In this document: positions 52,713 through 62,697 of the stretch, piece by piece | Numbering within the stretch: position 1 is the stretch's first letter | How the letters are laid out: the number at the start of each line of letters is the position of its first letter | DNA from: Clostridium muellerianum | Lineage (GTDB): Bacteria > Bacillota > Clostridia > Clostridiales > Clostridiaceae | NCBI RefSeq assembly: GCF_012926525.1 | Contig: NZ_JABBNI010000012.1 | Coordinates: 62,001-126,000, forward strand | Length of the DNA: 64,000 nucleotides | Reading direction: 5' to 3' | Position numbers and translations under genes: made by a program | The notes under the pieces: model-generated | Databases searched by the model: none | What the model was told of the DNA's origin: nothing | What the model saw: the letters and a program-made list of their open reading frames with translations, nothing else

Positions 52713-55700
52713 ATGAAAATTAGTAAGTTAGTTATTCGTAGGGTGATTTTTTTTATTATATTATTAGCTGTAGGATGTGCACTTACGTTAACTTTTATTA
52801 ATAAAAATAGAGAAGTGTTAAATAAAAAGCCTATAGCTAGAGACGGAATATTGGATTTAAGAAACTGGGATTTTAAAAAACAGGGAGTAGTTAAACTAGA
52901 TGGGCAGTGGGAATTTTATTATGATCAACTGCTGACACCTGAGAATTTTAAGAATAAGAAAGATGCAAAAAAAACAGGGTTAATTAATATTCCAGGAAGT
53001 TTTAAAAATTATAACTATAAAAATAAAAAATTAATGCCTCAGGGGTATGCAACTTATAGGCTAAAAGTACTTGTTAATAATAAAGAGCAGTTATATGCTG
53101 TAAAAACGGAATTTATACAAACAGCGCATAAGATCTGGATTAATGATAATGCAGTTATAGAATGTGGCAAAGTAGGTAAATTTAAAAATGAAGCTAACCC
53201 AAAGCTTGCTGTAAATTTAGGTGCTTTTTATAACAGCACAAATGAATTTGAAATATTACTTCAAAGCAGTAATTTTCAGTACGGTGTGCCGCAAATTGAC
53301 AGTATTTTACTTGGCAGTGAATCACAACTTAGTGAAAATAGAGCCGAAAAGGTAGGCTTTGATTTATTTTTATTTGGAACCACTTTAGTAGCTGGCTTGT
53401 ATAATTTTATTTTATTTATGAGAAGAAAAAAAGACAAAGCACCTTTATATTTTGCCATAGTATGTGCTTTAATTTGTCTCAGAACTATGTTGGTAGGTCA
53501 AAGACTTATTTATTGGGTATTTCCTAATATGAATTATGTTATTAATGTAAAGTTGCTTTTATGGACTTTCTTTTTGTATATACCAGCACTTATAATTTTT
53601 ATGAGTAGTTTTTATACTGAACTAATAAGTAGAAAAGTGCTTAAATTTTCAAATGCTTTAGGTATATTGTATTTATTCATTATATTAATAACACCTCCTA
53701 TATATTATGTTAATTTAATATTACCTATTGAAATAATATCAGATTTTCTTATTTTATATGTTATAAGTAAAATGATTTATATGGATATCATTAAAAAATG
53801 TAATTATGAAGTTATAGTTATTGCTATGGTTATTCTTCTTGGAACTAGAATTAATGATATTTTATATGAATATTCGGTAATCAATACAGGATCATATGCA
53901 CCAATAGGTATTCTTATTTTTATTCTTGCTCAATTTTATGCGTCATCTGATAAATTTTCACTTGTTTTTTCAAAAGTAGAAGAAATGACGGATAAGCTTA
54001 AAGCAGTTGATAAACTGAAGGATGATTTTTTAGCAACTACCTCACATGAATTAAAGACACCATTAAATGGAATTGTAGGACTCTCCCAAAGTCTTATAGA
54101 TTGTAATTTAAAGAAGCTGGATAATGACCAAAAAGAAACTTTAATTTTAATTAAGGAGAGCGCTAAACGTTTATCCAATCTAGTGAATGATATATTAGAT
54201 TTTTCTAAGCTTAAAAACGATGATATAGATTTAAAAATGAAACCTGTAGATATAAAACAACTTATAAGTATGGTTACAAAGTCTTTTAAATCATTTATGG
54301 ACAATACAACAGTTAAAATATTAAATACAATTGAAGAAGATATTCCTTATGTGTATGGTGATGAAAATAGAATTCAGCAAATTTTATACAATTTAATAGG
54401 TAATGCAGTAAAATTTACAAATGAAGGTGAAATAGAAATATATGCTTTTAGTAACAATGATTATATTTTTGTTGTTATTAAAGATACAGGAATAGGAATA
54501 GATAAGCAGGATTTTTTCAGTATTTTTGACCCTTACATTCAAAGTGATGGTATAAATAAAAAGTACGGAGGTGCTGGATTAGGATTATATGTAACTAAGA
54601 GGTTAGTTCAGCTTCACGGTGGTGAAATAAAAGTGGAGTCTACGTTGGGAGGAGGCAGTAAATTTACTTTTAGTTTACCTAAAATATATATGAATATAAA
54701 AGAACAAAATGAAATAACTTCCTTTATAGATAAAAAAGAAAGTTATAATTATGAGGAAAATTATAATCATAAAGAAGATTATAATGAAAAGTTAGAACAA
54801 TATAAGAGTAATGGAAAAATTCTTATTGTAGATGATGAAAGTATAAATATAAAAGTATTAAAACATTTTTTATCAGATGAAAAGTATGTTGTTATTACTG
54901 CTGCGAATGGTAAAGAGGCACTTAATATAGCTTATAATGATAAAGAAATAGATCTTATAATTTTGGATATAATGCTTCCAGATATGATTGGATGGGAAAT
55001 ATGTAGTATGCTAAGGGAAAAGTATTCTTTACTGGAGCTTCCTATTTTAATTGCGACTTCAGATAATCGTACAGAAAGTTTAGTATTGTCGTTTAAAAAT
55101 GGGGCTAACGATTATTTAAGGAAGCCTTTTGAAAAATCTGAGCTTTTAGCTAGAGTAAAAACCTTAATAGATTTAAAACATTTAGTTAACGAGGTACTTA
55201 ACCTTCAGGGCCAAGTGGCAAGTACTACAAAACAGGTTGAAGAATTAAATGAAGACTTTGAAGAAAATAAAAAAATGCTTTTTGAAGCATTGGAAAATGA
55301 TAAAGTAAGAACAGAATTTTTTGCTAATATGTCTCATGAATTAAGAACTCCATTAAATGTTATATGGAGTACCATACAGTTAATTCAATCTATAAACACA
55401 AGTAGGTTAAATAAAAAATATGATATAGATAAGTATCTTAATATTATGAGTCAAAACACTTTAAGGCTTTTGAGACTAATAAATAATTTAATCGATACTA
55501 CAAAGGTAGAGGGAGGATATTTATCTCTTCAATTTACCAATGGAAACATAATAAGTGTAATAGAAGAAATAACTTTATCTGCTGCAAGCTACATTGAAGC
55601 GCAGGGAATAGAATTAGTTTTTGATACAGAAGTTGAGGAAAAGTATATATCCTTTGATGAGGACAAAATTGAAAGAATTGTACTTAATTTACTTTCTAAT

Positions 55701-56096
55701 GCTATTAAATTTACAGGAAAAGGTGGAAGTATATTTGTAAATGTTTATGATTTAGGAGATAAAATCAAGCTTTTGGTTAAAGATACAGGTATAGGAATTC
55801 CTGAAGACAGGTTGGATAGCATTTTTGATAGATTTTCACAGGTGGATACATCTCTATCAAAAAAACGGGAAGGCAGTGGAATAGGATTAGCTTTAGTAAA
55901 ATCATTGGTTGAAGTGATGAAAGGAAAAATATATGTTAGAAGTGTTTTAGGCGAAGGTAGTGAGTTTATTGTTGAACTTCCAGCGGTTGTATCCAAAAAA
56001 GATGATAATACTTATACAGAAGGTCAAGAAACTAAAGAATTTTCTAAATATGTAGAAAGAATTAAAATCGAGTTTTCAGATATATATGATAGGTAA
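52713..56096 (+). CDS. Hybrid sensor kinase: 7TMR-DISM, kinase, receiver, second kinase
   Basis: A 1127-aa protein: membrane anchor (9-27), extracellular 7TMR-DISM2-like domain (about 45-190, RNWDFKKQGVVKLDGQWEFYYDQLL), seven membrane segments (about 215-410), HisKA with His445 (TSHELKTPLN), HATPase (NLIGNAVKF; DTGIGID; GGAGLGLYV), receiver with Asp752 (IILDIMLPD), then a second HisKA with His875 (SHELRTPLN) and second HATPase (NLLSNAIKF; DTGIGIP). The two complete kinase cores on either side of the receiver are unusual. A Tyr/Asn/Glu-rich linker precedes the receiver. No partner regulator is adjacent. Confidence 0.9.
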   Translation: MKISKLVIRRVIFFIILLAVGCALTLTFINKNREVLNKKPIARDGILDLRNWDFKKQGVVKLDGQWEFYYDQLLTPENFKNKKDAKKTGLINIPGSFKNYNYKNKKLMPQGYATYRLKVLVNNKEQLYAVKTEFIQTAHKIWINDNAVIECGKVGKFKNEANPKLAVNLGAFYNSTNEFEILLQSSNFQYGVPQIDSILLGSESQLSENRAEKVGFDLFLFGTTLVAGLYNFILFMRRKKDKAPLYFAIVCALICLRTMLVGQRLIYWVFPNMNYVINVKLLLWTFFLYIPALIIFMSSFYTELISRKVLKFSNALGILYLFIILITPPIYYVNLILPIEIISDFLILYVISKMIYMDIIKKCNYEVIVIAMVILLGTRINDILYEYSVINTGSYAPIGILIFILAQFYASSDKFSLVFSKVEEMTDKLKAVDKLKDDFLATTSHELKTPLNGIVGLSQSLIDCNLKKLDNDQKETLILIKESAKRLSNLVNDILDFSKLKNDDIDLKMKPVDIKQLISMVTKSFKSFMDNTTVKILNTIEEDIPYVYGDENRIQQILYNLIGNAVKFTNEGEIEIYAFSNNDYIFVVIKDTGIGIDKQDFFSIFDPYIQSDGINKKYGGAGLGLYVTKRLVQLHGGEIKVESTLGGGSKFTFSLPKIYMNIKEQNEITSFIDKKESYNYEENYNHKEDYNEKLEQYKSNGKILIVDDESINIKVLKHFLSDEKYVVITAANGKEALNIAYNDKEIDLIILDIMLPDMIGWEICSMLREKYSLLELPILIATSDNRTESLVLSFKNGANDYLRKPFEKSELLARVKTLIDLKHLVNEVLNLQGQVASTTKQVEELNEDFEENKKMLFEALENDKVRTEFFANMSHELRTPLNVIWSTIQLIQSINTSRLNKKYDIDKYLNIMSQNTLRLLRLINNLIDTTKVEGGYLSLQFTNGNIISVIEEITLSAASYIEAQGIELVFDTEVEEKYISFDEDKIERIVLNLLSNAIKFTGKGGSIFVNVYDLGDKIKLLVKDTGIGIPEDRLDSIFDRFSQVDTSLSKKREGSGIGLALVKSLVEVMKGKIYVRSVLGEGSEFIVELPAVVSKKDDNTYTEGQETKEFSKYVERIKIEFSDIYDR

Positions 56097-56116
56097 GTTT
56101 TAAAATGTGTTTATAG

Positions 56117-56154
56117 AAAAAACGCTTTACAGTTATTGTAGAGCGTTTTTTATT
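56117..56154 (+). terminator. Terminator of the hybrid kinase gene
   Basis: AAAAACGCTTTACA pairs with TGTAGAGCGTTTTT across a 5-nt loop. Confidence 0.8.
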
Positions 56155-56257
56155 TGACATCTATACACTGTATTTTAAGAATATAGTTTTATTGTTAGGA
56201 AAAACTATGATTAAGAAAGTATTTAGAAGATGTGAGAAATTAAAGGGGTAATAGGTT

Positions 56258-56953
56258 ATGAGAATACTTGTGGTAGAGGATGATAAATTAATTTTACAAT
56301 CTATAAATAGTAGTTTAAAGAATTATTATACTATAGACAGTACTTCAGATGGTGAAGAGGGATTGTATATGGCTGAGCAAAATATATATGATACTATAAT
56401 TCTGGATATAATGCTTCCACATTTAAGTGGAGACAAAATACTTAAAACTATTAGGGAAGAAGGCATAAATACACCAGTAATGTTTCTTACTGCAAAGGAT
56501 TCTTTGGAAGATAAAATAAAAGGTTTCAAAATGGGAGCAGATGATTATATTGTTAAGCCTTTTTATATAGAAGAATTAAGAATTAGAATAGAAGCATTGC
56601 TTAGAAGATCCGGAGCACTTGTATATGAAAATGTATTAAAATGCGGAGAGTTAGAACTAAATACAAAGTCTAGAGAACTACTTATAAAAGGAGAAAAGAT
56701 AGAGATTAAGTCCAAATTATTTGATATTTTAGAATACTTGGTTAATAACAAAGGTGCTATTCTCACAAAAGAACAACTATTTGATAGAATATGGGGATTT
56801 GAATCAGATACTACCATAAATATTGTAGAAGTATATATACATAAGTTAAGAAAAATATTAGAACAATATGGCTGTCATAATTACATAAAAACTATAAGGG
56901 GAGTAGGATATATGTTTAAAATTGGCGATGAAAACAAATGTTTAAAAGATTAA
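56258..56953 (+). CDS. OmpR-family response regulator
   Basis: A 231-aa protein: receiver domain with Asp50 (TIILDIMLP), switch Thr/Lys (FLTAKD; DDYIVKPF), then a winged-helix DNA-binding domain (LFDILEYLVNNKGAILTKEQLFDRIWGFESDTTINIVEVYIHKLRKIL). It overlaps the kinase gene by 16 bp. The pair probably controls the exporter genes that follow. Confidence 0.93.
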   Translation: MRILVVEDDKLILQSINSSLKNYYTIDSTSDGEEGLYMAEQNIYDTIILDIMLPHLSGDKILKTIREEGINTPVMFLTAKDSLEDKIKGFKMGADDYIVKPFYIEELRIRIEALLRRSGALVYENVLKCGELELNTKSRELLIKGEKIEIKSKLFDILEYLVNNKGAILTKEQLFDRIWGFESDTTINIVEVYIHKLRKILEQYGCHNYIKTIRGVGYMFKIGDENKCLKD

Positions 56954-58158
56954 AACTTAAACTTACATTAATAAATTCAGTAGTTTTTTTTATACTTTTT
57001 TTAATATTTAACATAGTTATATACTTTTATACTAAATCCAGTTTATATTCAGAGGTAGATAGGAGTTTATCTATTTCAAGAAAGATAACTGAAATGAGCC
57101 TTCAAAATAACAATGTTAATTTATCCATGCTGGATCCTAGAGTAATTTCTATAGTGCGAGATAACAAAGGAAATATTCTTTCAGATACACATATGCCCAT
57201 ATTTTATAAAAGCAACGAGCAATATATTAAGCCAGTAAAAATAGATCAGTTGTACGATGTTAAATTTAGAAGATTTAGCTTTAGAACAATAGCTTTTAGT
57301 GCTGAATTGAATGATAAAACAGTTATGGTACAGTTACTTAGAAATACAAATTCAGAAAAAGAGTTCATGGACAATATTTTAAAAATCATAATTTTAGGTG
57401 GAGGTATAATATTTTTAGTTTGTATATCAGCAGCAGGATTTTTAGCTCAAAGAACTATGGTACCCATAGTTAGCGCATGGCAAAAACAGAAACAGTTTGT
57501 TGAGGATGCTTCTCATGAAATGAGAACGCCTTTAACGATTATACAATCTCAATTACAATTAGTTTTTCAAAAACCTAATGATAAAATTATAGAAAATGCA
57601 AATCATTTAGGGACTGCTCTTTCTGAGACAAGAAGGTTATCTAAACTTATATATGATTTACTAACACTTGCTCGGTCTGATTCTAATGTAATAGAAATAG
57701 AGAAAAAGTCTGTGGATATAGCAAAATTAATAAAAAGGGTAGCTGAACCATATATTGAAATATCAGAAATAGAGCATAAATGTGTGAAAATGGGGGAAAT
57801 GGAAAGTTTAATTTTAAATTGTGATGAAGAAAGAATACATCAACTTTTAGTAATTCTTTTAGATAATGCTTTAAAGTATACTTATGAAAAATGTAATATT
57901 GAGATAAATGTAAAAAAGAAAGATAACAAATGCAGTATCGTTGTGAAAGATGATGGTATAGGTATAAAAGAAGAGGAAAAAGAATTGATATTTGAAAGAT
58001 TCTATAGAGGTGATAAAAGCAGAACAAGAGAAACAGGAGGTACAGGATTAGGTTTATCTATTGCTAAATGGATAGTATCAAAGCATGGAGGAATTATAAG
58101 AGCTGAAAAAAATCACCCTAGAGGAACAATAATTGAAGTAATAATTCCTGTTAACTAG
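56938..58158 (+). CDS. Sensor histidine kinase
   Basis: A 406-aa kinase: membrane segments near 12-33 and 146-168 enclose a ~110-residue extracellular sensor; HisKA with His193 (DASHEMRTPLT); HATPase with NALKYT, DDGIGIKEEEKELIFERFYRGDKSR and GGTGLGLSIAKWI. Cognate to the regulator upstream. The following efflux genes suggest it senses a peptide, antibiotic or envelope damage. Confidence 0.92.
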   Translation: MFKRLKLKLTLINSVVFFILFLIFNIVIYFYTKSSLYSEVDRSLSISRKITEMSLQNNNVNLSMLDPRVISIVRDNKGNILSDTHMPIFYKSNEQYIKPVKIDQLYDVKFRRFSFRTIAFSAELNDKTVMVQLLRNTNSEKEFMDNILKIIILGGGIIFLVCISAAGFLAQRTMVPIVSAWQKQKQFVEDASHEMRTPLTIIQSQLQLVFQKPNDKIIENANHLGTALSETRRLSKLIYDLLTLARSDSNVIEIEKKSVDIAKLIKRVAEPYIEISEIEHKCVKMGEMESLILNCDEERIHQLLVILLDNALKYTYEKCNIEINVKKKDNKCSIVVKDDGIGIKEEEKELIFERFYRGDKSRTRETGGTGLGLSIAKWIVSKHGGIIRAEKNHPRGTIIEVIIPVN

Positions 58159-58362
58159 AAGCATCTTCAGTATTAAAGAGTGTTTATAAGAGTTCAACTA
58201 ACTAAAATTTCAAAAAAATATATAACGTTAAAAAGTAGATTTTTAAAACCTTATTTCCAATTTTTCGCTCACTATAGTTAAGGAAAAGTTAAGGTTGCCA
58301 TGTCATAATTGATTTCATAGTAAAGCAAATTAAATTAATTATTATAGAGAGGGTAGATAATT

Positions 58363-59322
58363 ATGAAAAAGGTAACCATTAGTATAATGTTAGTAGCAAT
58401 ACTAGGAATTGGAGGGGCTGGAGTATATAAAAACATTACAGCTAAAGCATCAACTGTAAGTAAAACTTCACAAGTTTCTAAGGTAAAGGCATCAGTTCAA
58501 AACATTAAAAAAACAGTTTCAGGTTCGGGTAGTGTTTTATCATCAGAAACTCAGGTTATTAAATCTGTAAGTAAAGATACTGTAGATTCTGTTTTAGTAA
58601 GTAAAAATCAGGTTGTAACTAAAGGACAGGAACTTATAACATTTCAAAATGGAAGCGATTCTATAGTAGCGCCTTTTGATGGTGTTATTAGTGATATAAG
58701 TGTAGCAGCAGGTGATAGTGTAAATTCAGCACAACAGCTTATAACAGTATTTGATAACAAAAATTTATATACTACTATATCAGTTGATGAAACGGATTTA
58801 CCAAATTTAAAAATTGGTCAAAAGGCAGATATTAAAGTTAATGCTTTTCCTGATGCTAAGTTTACAGGAACCATTAAGGATATTAGTCAGCAGGGAACCT
58901 ATTCTAATGGAGTGTCAAACTTTGATGTAATAATAGGATTTGATAGTATAGATAACATCAAGGTTGGAATGTCTACTGAGGCTTCAATAGTAACTGAATC
59001 TAAGGATAATGTAATAGCAGTTCCTGTAGAGGCAGTGAAGGATGCTAGAGGCGGAAAATATGTAATGATACCTAAAGATAACGGAGCAACTACATTGCAA
59101 AAGGTTGAAGTAGGTATTAGCAATGGAAGAATGGTAGAAATAACTAATGGATTAGTAGCTGGACAGGAAGTTGAAATACCACAAGTACAAACTTCCAATA
59201 GTAATTCTTCTAAGATGAAAGGTATGGGTGGTTTTCAAATGATGCAAGGGGGAGGATCAAGAAGTAATAGTAAATCCTCAAATAGCCAGGGAAGTGGAAA
59301 AAGTAGTACACAAGGAAATTAG
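58363..59322 (+). CDS. Membrane fusion/adaptor protein of a MacAB/YknXYZ-type exporter
   Basis: A 319-aa protein: N-terminal membrane anchor (about 5-25), a short helical hairpin, lipoyl halves (SKDTVDSVLVSKNQVVTKGQELI; VAPFDGVISDISVAAGDSVNSAQQL), beta-barrel (TDLPNLKIGQKADIKVNAFPDAKFTGTIKDIS), and a low-complexity Gly/Ser/Asn tail after ~275. Homologues (YknX, MacA) join an ABC exporter in the membrane to the cell surface. GAGAGGGTAG lies before the ATG. Operon with the two genes downstream. Confidence 0.88.
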   Translation: MKKVTISIMLVAILGIGGAGVYKNITAKASTVSKTSQVSKVKASVQNIKKTVSGSGSVLSSETQVIKSVSKDTVDSVLVSKNQVVTKGQELITFQNGSDSIVAPFDGVISDISVAAGDSVNSAQQLITVFDNKNLYTTISVDETDLPNLKIGQKADIKVNAFPDAKFTGTIKDISQQGTYSNGVSNFDVIIGFDSIDNIKVGMSTEASIVTESKDNVIAVPVEAVKDARGGKYVMIPKDNGATTLQKVEVGISNGRMVEITNGLVAGQEVEIPQVQTSNSNSSKMKGMGGFQMMQGGGSRSNSKSSNSQGSGKSSTQGN

Positions 59323-59345
59323 AACTTAAGAAAAGGAGAAAACTA

Positions 59346-60008
59346 ATGATTGAAATTAAGGATTTAAGTAAAGCTTATGTCATGGGAGATACAGAAGTAA
59401 AAGCCTTAGATAATATAAATTTAAATATAAAAGAAAATGAATTTGTTTCTATTATAGGTCCTTCAGGATCAGGAAAATCTACATTAATGAATATAGTAGG
59501 ATGCTTAGATGTTTCAGACTCAGGAAATTATATCTTTGATAATATTAATATAGAAAAAGCCAGTGAAGCTGAATTAACTAGAATTAGAAATAAACAAATA
59601 GGTTTCATATTTCAAAATTTTAATCTGCTTAATAAATTAAATGCAGTGGAAAATGTAGAAGTGCCTCTTTTATATAGAGGAATTAGTGCCAAGGAATGTA
59701 GAAAACTAGCAATGGAGCAACTTGAAAAAGTAGGCCTAAAGGGAAGGGAACATCATAGACCTAATCAACTTTCAGGAGGGCAACAGCAAAGGGTAGCTAT
59801 TGCAAGAGCATTGGTTGGTAAGCCAAAACTTCTTCTAGCAGATGAACCAACAGGTGCATTAGATAGCAAAACCAGTAAAGAAATTATGGAACTTATAAAA
59901 GAACTGCATAAAATGGGACAAACTATAATAATAATAACTCATGATCCAAATGTTGCTAAACAGGCAGAGAGAGTTATTACCATTGAAGATGGAAAATTGT
60001 ATGCATAG
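59346..60008 (+). CDS. ABC exporter ATPase (MacB/YknY/LolD type)
   Basis: A 220-aa ATPase: Walker A GPSGSGKST (38-46), Q-loop FIFQNFNLL, signature LSGGQQQR, Walker B LLLADEPTGALDS, switch His ITHDP. The FQNFNLLNKLNAVENVEVPLLYRGIS stretch is typical of this family. It drives the permease that follows by mechanotransmission. Confidence 0.94.
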   Translation: MIEIKDLSKAYVMGDTEVKALDNINLNIKENEFVSIIGPSGSGKSTLMNIVGCLDVSDSGNYIFDNINIEKASEAELTRIRNKQIGFIFQNFNLLNKLNAVENVEVPLLYRGISAKECRKLAMEQLEKVGLKGREHHRPNQLSGGQQQRVAIARALVGKPKLLLADEPTGALDSKTSKEIMELIKELHKMGQTIIIITHDPNVAKQAERVITIEDGKLYA

Positions 60009-60020
60009 GAGGGAATTTTA

Positions 60021-61190
60021 ATGGGATTTTTTCAAACAATAAAGTTAGCTATTAAAAATATACGAAGTAATAAATTAAGATCCGCCCTTACTATGATAGG
60101 TATAATTATAGGAATTTCTTCGGTAATAGTGTTAGTAGGTATGGGGAGTGGTTCTACAAAGCAAATAACTTCTCAAGTTCAATCACTGGGTACAAATCTT
60201 ATTTCAGCAAATACATCTAATAACAATGGAAGTAAACAGTTTACCCTTAATGATGTAAAGAATATAGAAGTAATACAGGGAGTAGATAAGGTAGCACCTA
60301 TTATTTCTACAAGTACTACGGTTAAGGTAGATAAAAATTCACAGAATGCTTCGGTAACTGGAACTACTAGTAATTTTCTTGATATAAGAAATATGACTAT
60401 TAGTGAAGGTAGATTTATTGCAGATTTAGATGTGGATTATAGAGGAAAAGTGGCTGTTTTAGGTTCAAATATTGCTACGGAGCTTTATGGATTTACAGAT
60501 CCTGTAGGTAAGAGTATTGATATAAAAGGTAATACGTATGAAGTGGTAGGGGTATTGAAATCACAGGGAAGTTCTATGGGAAGTAACACTGATGATATGG
60601 TAATTGTACCATCAACTACAGCGGTAGGACTTGCAGGTACTAGAAATGTTCAAAATATTTATATTAAGGCATCAGATCAAAATAATATTGATGCTTTGAC
60701 CAACGAGATAAATGGATATATTAATAACTTCTTTAAATCCACTGATACTAATAATAGAGTTATGAGCCAGAAACAATTATTGGACACTATGAGTTCAATA
60801 ACTAGTACTATGACATATTTACTAGGAGGAATAGCAGCGATATCATTAGTTGTGGGTGGTATAGGAGTAATGAATGTTATGTTGGTATCAGTGTCAGAGA
60901 GGACAAAGGAGATAGGAATTAGAAAAGCTTTAGGTGGATCAAGAAAGGACATATTAATTCAATTCCTTATTGAAGCTCTAGTTTTAAGTTCCCTAGGTGG
61001 AGTAGCAGGTGTATTATTCGGATTAGCATTAGGCTGGGGGGTTACAGCTGTGGGAATGTCAATGAGTTTTTCTTTACCAGTAGTTATGGTAGCATTCTCA
61101 TTTTCATTAGCAGTAGGTATTGTATTTGGTATATTCCCAGCATATAAAGCATCAAAACTTAAACCTATTGATGCATTAAGGTTTGAATAG
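60021..61190 (+). CDS. ABC exporter permease (MacB/YknZ type)
   Basis: A 389-aa protein: first membrane helix (about 17-42, RSALTMIGIIIGISSVIVLVGMG), a large extracytoplasmic MacB_PCD domain (about 45-265), then three membrane helices in the FtsX domain (MTYLLGGIAAISLVVGGIGVMNVMLVSVSERTKEIGIRKALGGSRKDI). Exports peptides, antibiotics or lipids; substrate unknown. Confidence 0.93.
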   Translation: MGFFQTIKLAIKNIRSNKLRSALTMIGIIIGISSVIVLVGMGSGSTKQITSQVQSLGTNLISANTSNNNGSKQFTLNDVKNIEVIQGVDKVAPIISTSTTVKVDKNSQNASVTGTTSNFLDIRNMTISEGRFIADLDVDYRGKVAVLGSNIATELYGFTDPVGKSIDIKGNTYEVVGVLKSQGSSMGSNTDDMVIVPSTTAVGLAGTRNVQNIYIKASDQNNIDALTNEINGYINNFFKSTDTNNRVMSQKQLLDTMSSITSTMTYLLGGIAAISLVVGGIGVMNVMLVSVSERTKEIGIRKALGGSRKDILIQFLIEALVLSSLGGVAGVLFGLALGWGVTAVGMSMSFSLPVVMVAFSFSLAVGIVFGIFPAYKASKLKPIDALRFE

Positions 61191-61194
61191 ATAT

Positions 61195-61238
61195 AAATAG
61201 CCACAGAATTTAAAATTGAATTCTGTGGCTATTTTCTG
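61195..61238. terminator. Bidirectional terminator between exporter and yitT genes
   Basis: A perfect 16-bp stem AAATAGCCACAGAATT / AATTCTGTGGCTATTT with an 8-nt loop; A- and T-rich on the two sides, serving both convergent units. Confidence 0.85.
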
Positions 61239-61267
61239 TCTCAATTTAAAAATACAAATATCTGATA

Positions 61268-62128
61268 TTATAAATTGCCATGGAAGCCTTTTCCATGAAT
61301 TTCAGAAGCATCTTGAATAGACATAAAAGCTTCTTCATCTACAGCAGTAACTATATTTTTAAGTTCAGGCAGTTGAGAAAGTGTTACAATACAATAGAGT
61401 ATTTTTTTTGTATCTTTATTATAGGCACCTTCTCCATAAAGATAAGTAACTCCTCTATGAAGTTTTATCATTATAAGCTCAGACATTATATGTTCTTTTT
61501 TTGTAATAATAAAAACAGCTTTTGATTGGTTAAAGCCCTTTACTATATTATCAAGAACCAAGGAAGTTATATACATAGCTATTAAAGTATATAAAGCACT
61601 AGGTAGTCCAAATATAAAAGCGCTAATACTTACAATAACTAAATTAATATAAAAAGAAATTCTTCCTATATTAAAATTAGTATATTTTCTTTTAAGTAGC
61701 ATACAAACTATATCGAAACCTCCTGTGGAACCTCTGTGTGCAAATACTAAACCCATGCCAATTCCACTAACTACACCACCATACAAACAAAAAAGCAAAC
61801 TATCATTTATATTTAGAATATTAGATATAGGTTGAGTTAGTATTAGCGAGAAAGAAAATGCTAATGTTCCCACTAAAGAAAATATAGTAAACTTTTTATC
61901 TAATTTAATTATACTCAATATGAATAGAGGGATGTTAAGCAAAATAATTACATAACCTGCTTGAATTTTAAATAAGTATTGGAATATAAGAGCTAGTCCT
62001 GTAACACCACCGCTTAAAAGTTTGGCATGAATTAAAAACATATTTATGCCAATTGCCCCTATGAAGCTCCCCAGTATGGTAAACAAAAAGTCAATGAAAT
62101 CATTTTTGTTTAAAAATTTTGTAACCAT
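61268..62128 (-). CDS. YitT family membrane protein
   Basis: A 286-aa protein with five to six membrane segments (GSFIGAIGINMFLIHAKLLSGGVTGLALIFQYLF..., GSTGGFDIVCMLLKRK) and a C-terminal cytosolic DUF2179 domain (RGVTYLYGEGAYNKDTKKILYCIVTLSQLPELKNIVTAVDEEAFMSIQDASEIHGKGF). The family is widespread in Firmicutes with no firmly proven biochemical role. Single gene. Confidence 0.9.
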   Translation of the reverse strand: MVTKFLNKNDFIDFLFTILGSFIGAIGINMFLIHAKLLSGGVTGLALIFQYLFKIQAGYVIILLNIPLFILSIIKLDKKFTIFSLVGTLAFSFSLILTQPISNILNINDSLLFCLYGGVVSGIGMGLVFAHRGSTGGFDIVCMLLKRKYTNFNIGRISFYINLVIVSISAFIFGLPSALYTLIAMYITSLVLDNIVKGFNQSKAVFIITKKEHIMSELIMIKLHRGVTYLYGEGAYNKDTKKILYCIVTLSQLPELKNIVTAVDEEAFMSIQDASEIHGKGFHGNL

Positions 62129-62697
62129 TTAATAATCCCCTTTTAATTAATTATTATCCAAAAGCTATTTTCTCTAACAAGTATACTTAATTATGAAATG
62201 TATGTTATGAGTTAATAGACTTTGGACTTATTCGAGTAAAAATCATGCGGAATTTGAATCTGCATCCGATTCTTACAATATAAATTATATAGCACAAAAA
62301 TAAATAATCAAGAAAAATTTTACTTTTAGACAGGTTAATAATTTAACAATTTTTACTTTATATTTAATACATTTAATGAGGAATAATGTAATGATTTTGT
62401 TGCTAATTTATTTTTGCAGTTTTTGTAAAATTAAATAAATTAAAACTTTCATATTATGGTATATATGATAATTTTAAAACTATAAATAATAATATAGGGA
62501 AAGTTTAAAAGTTGGAAGATTTAAATTTACAGCCAATTGTAAAAATAGAAAACTTTTTTATTATATTGTATATATAGCCTTGTATTGACACTTGACATTT
62601 AAAGATTTAAAATAGAATAAAATAACATTTTAAATGGCATTTGAAATAATGTTTTAAATTAAAGTGCTATTAAATATGAAAAATTGGAGGAATATTT
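62129..62697. other. Long AT-rich intergenic region before the activase gene
   Basis: 569 bp between divergent genes. TTGACA-like boxes occur at 62585-62590 and 62592-62597. A near-palindrome AACATTTTAAATGG...AATAATGTT (62624-62653) sits about 45 bp before the start codon, a possible operator. No gene or named RNA is visible. Confidence 0.5.
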
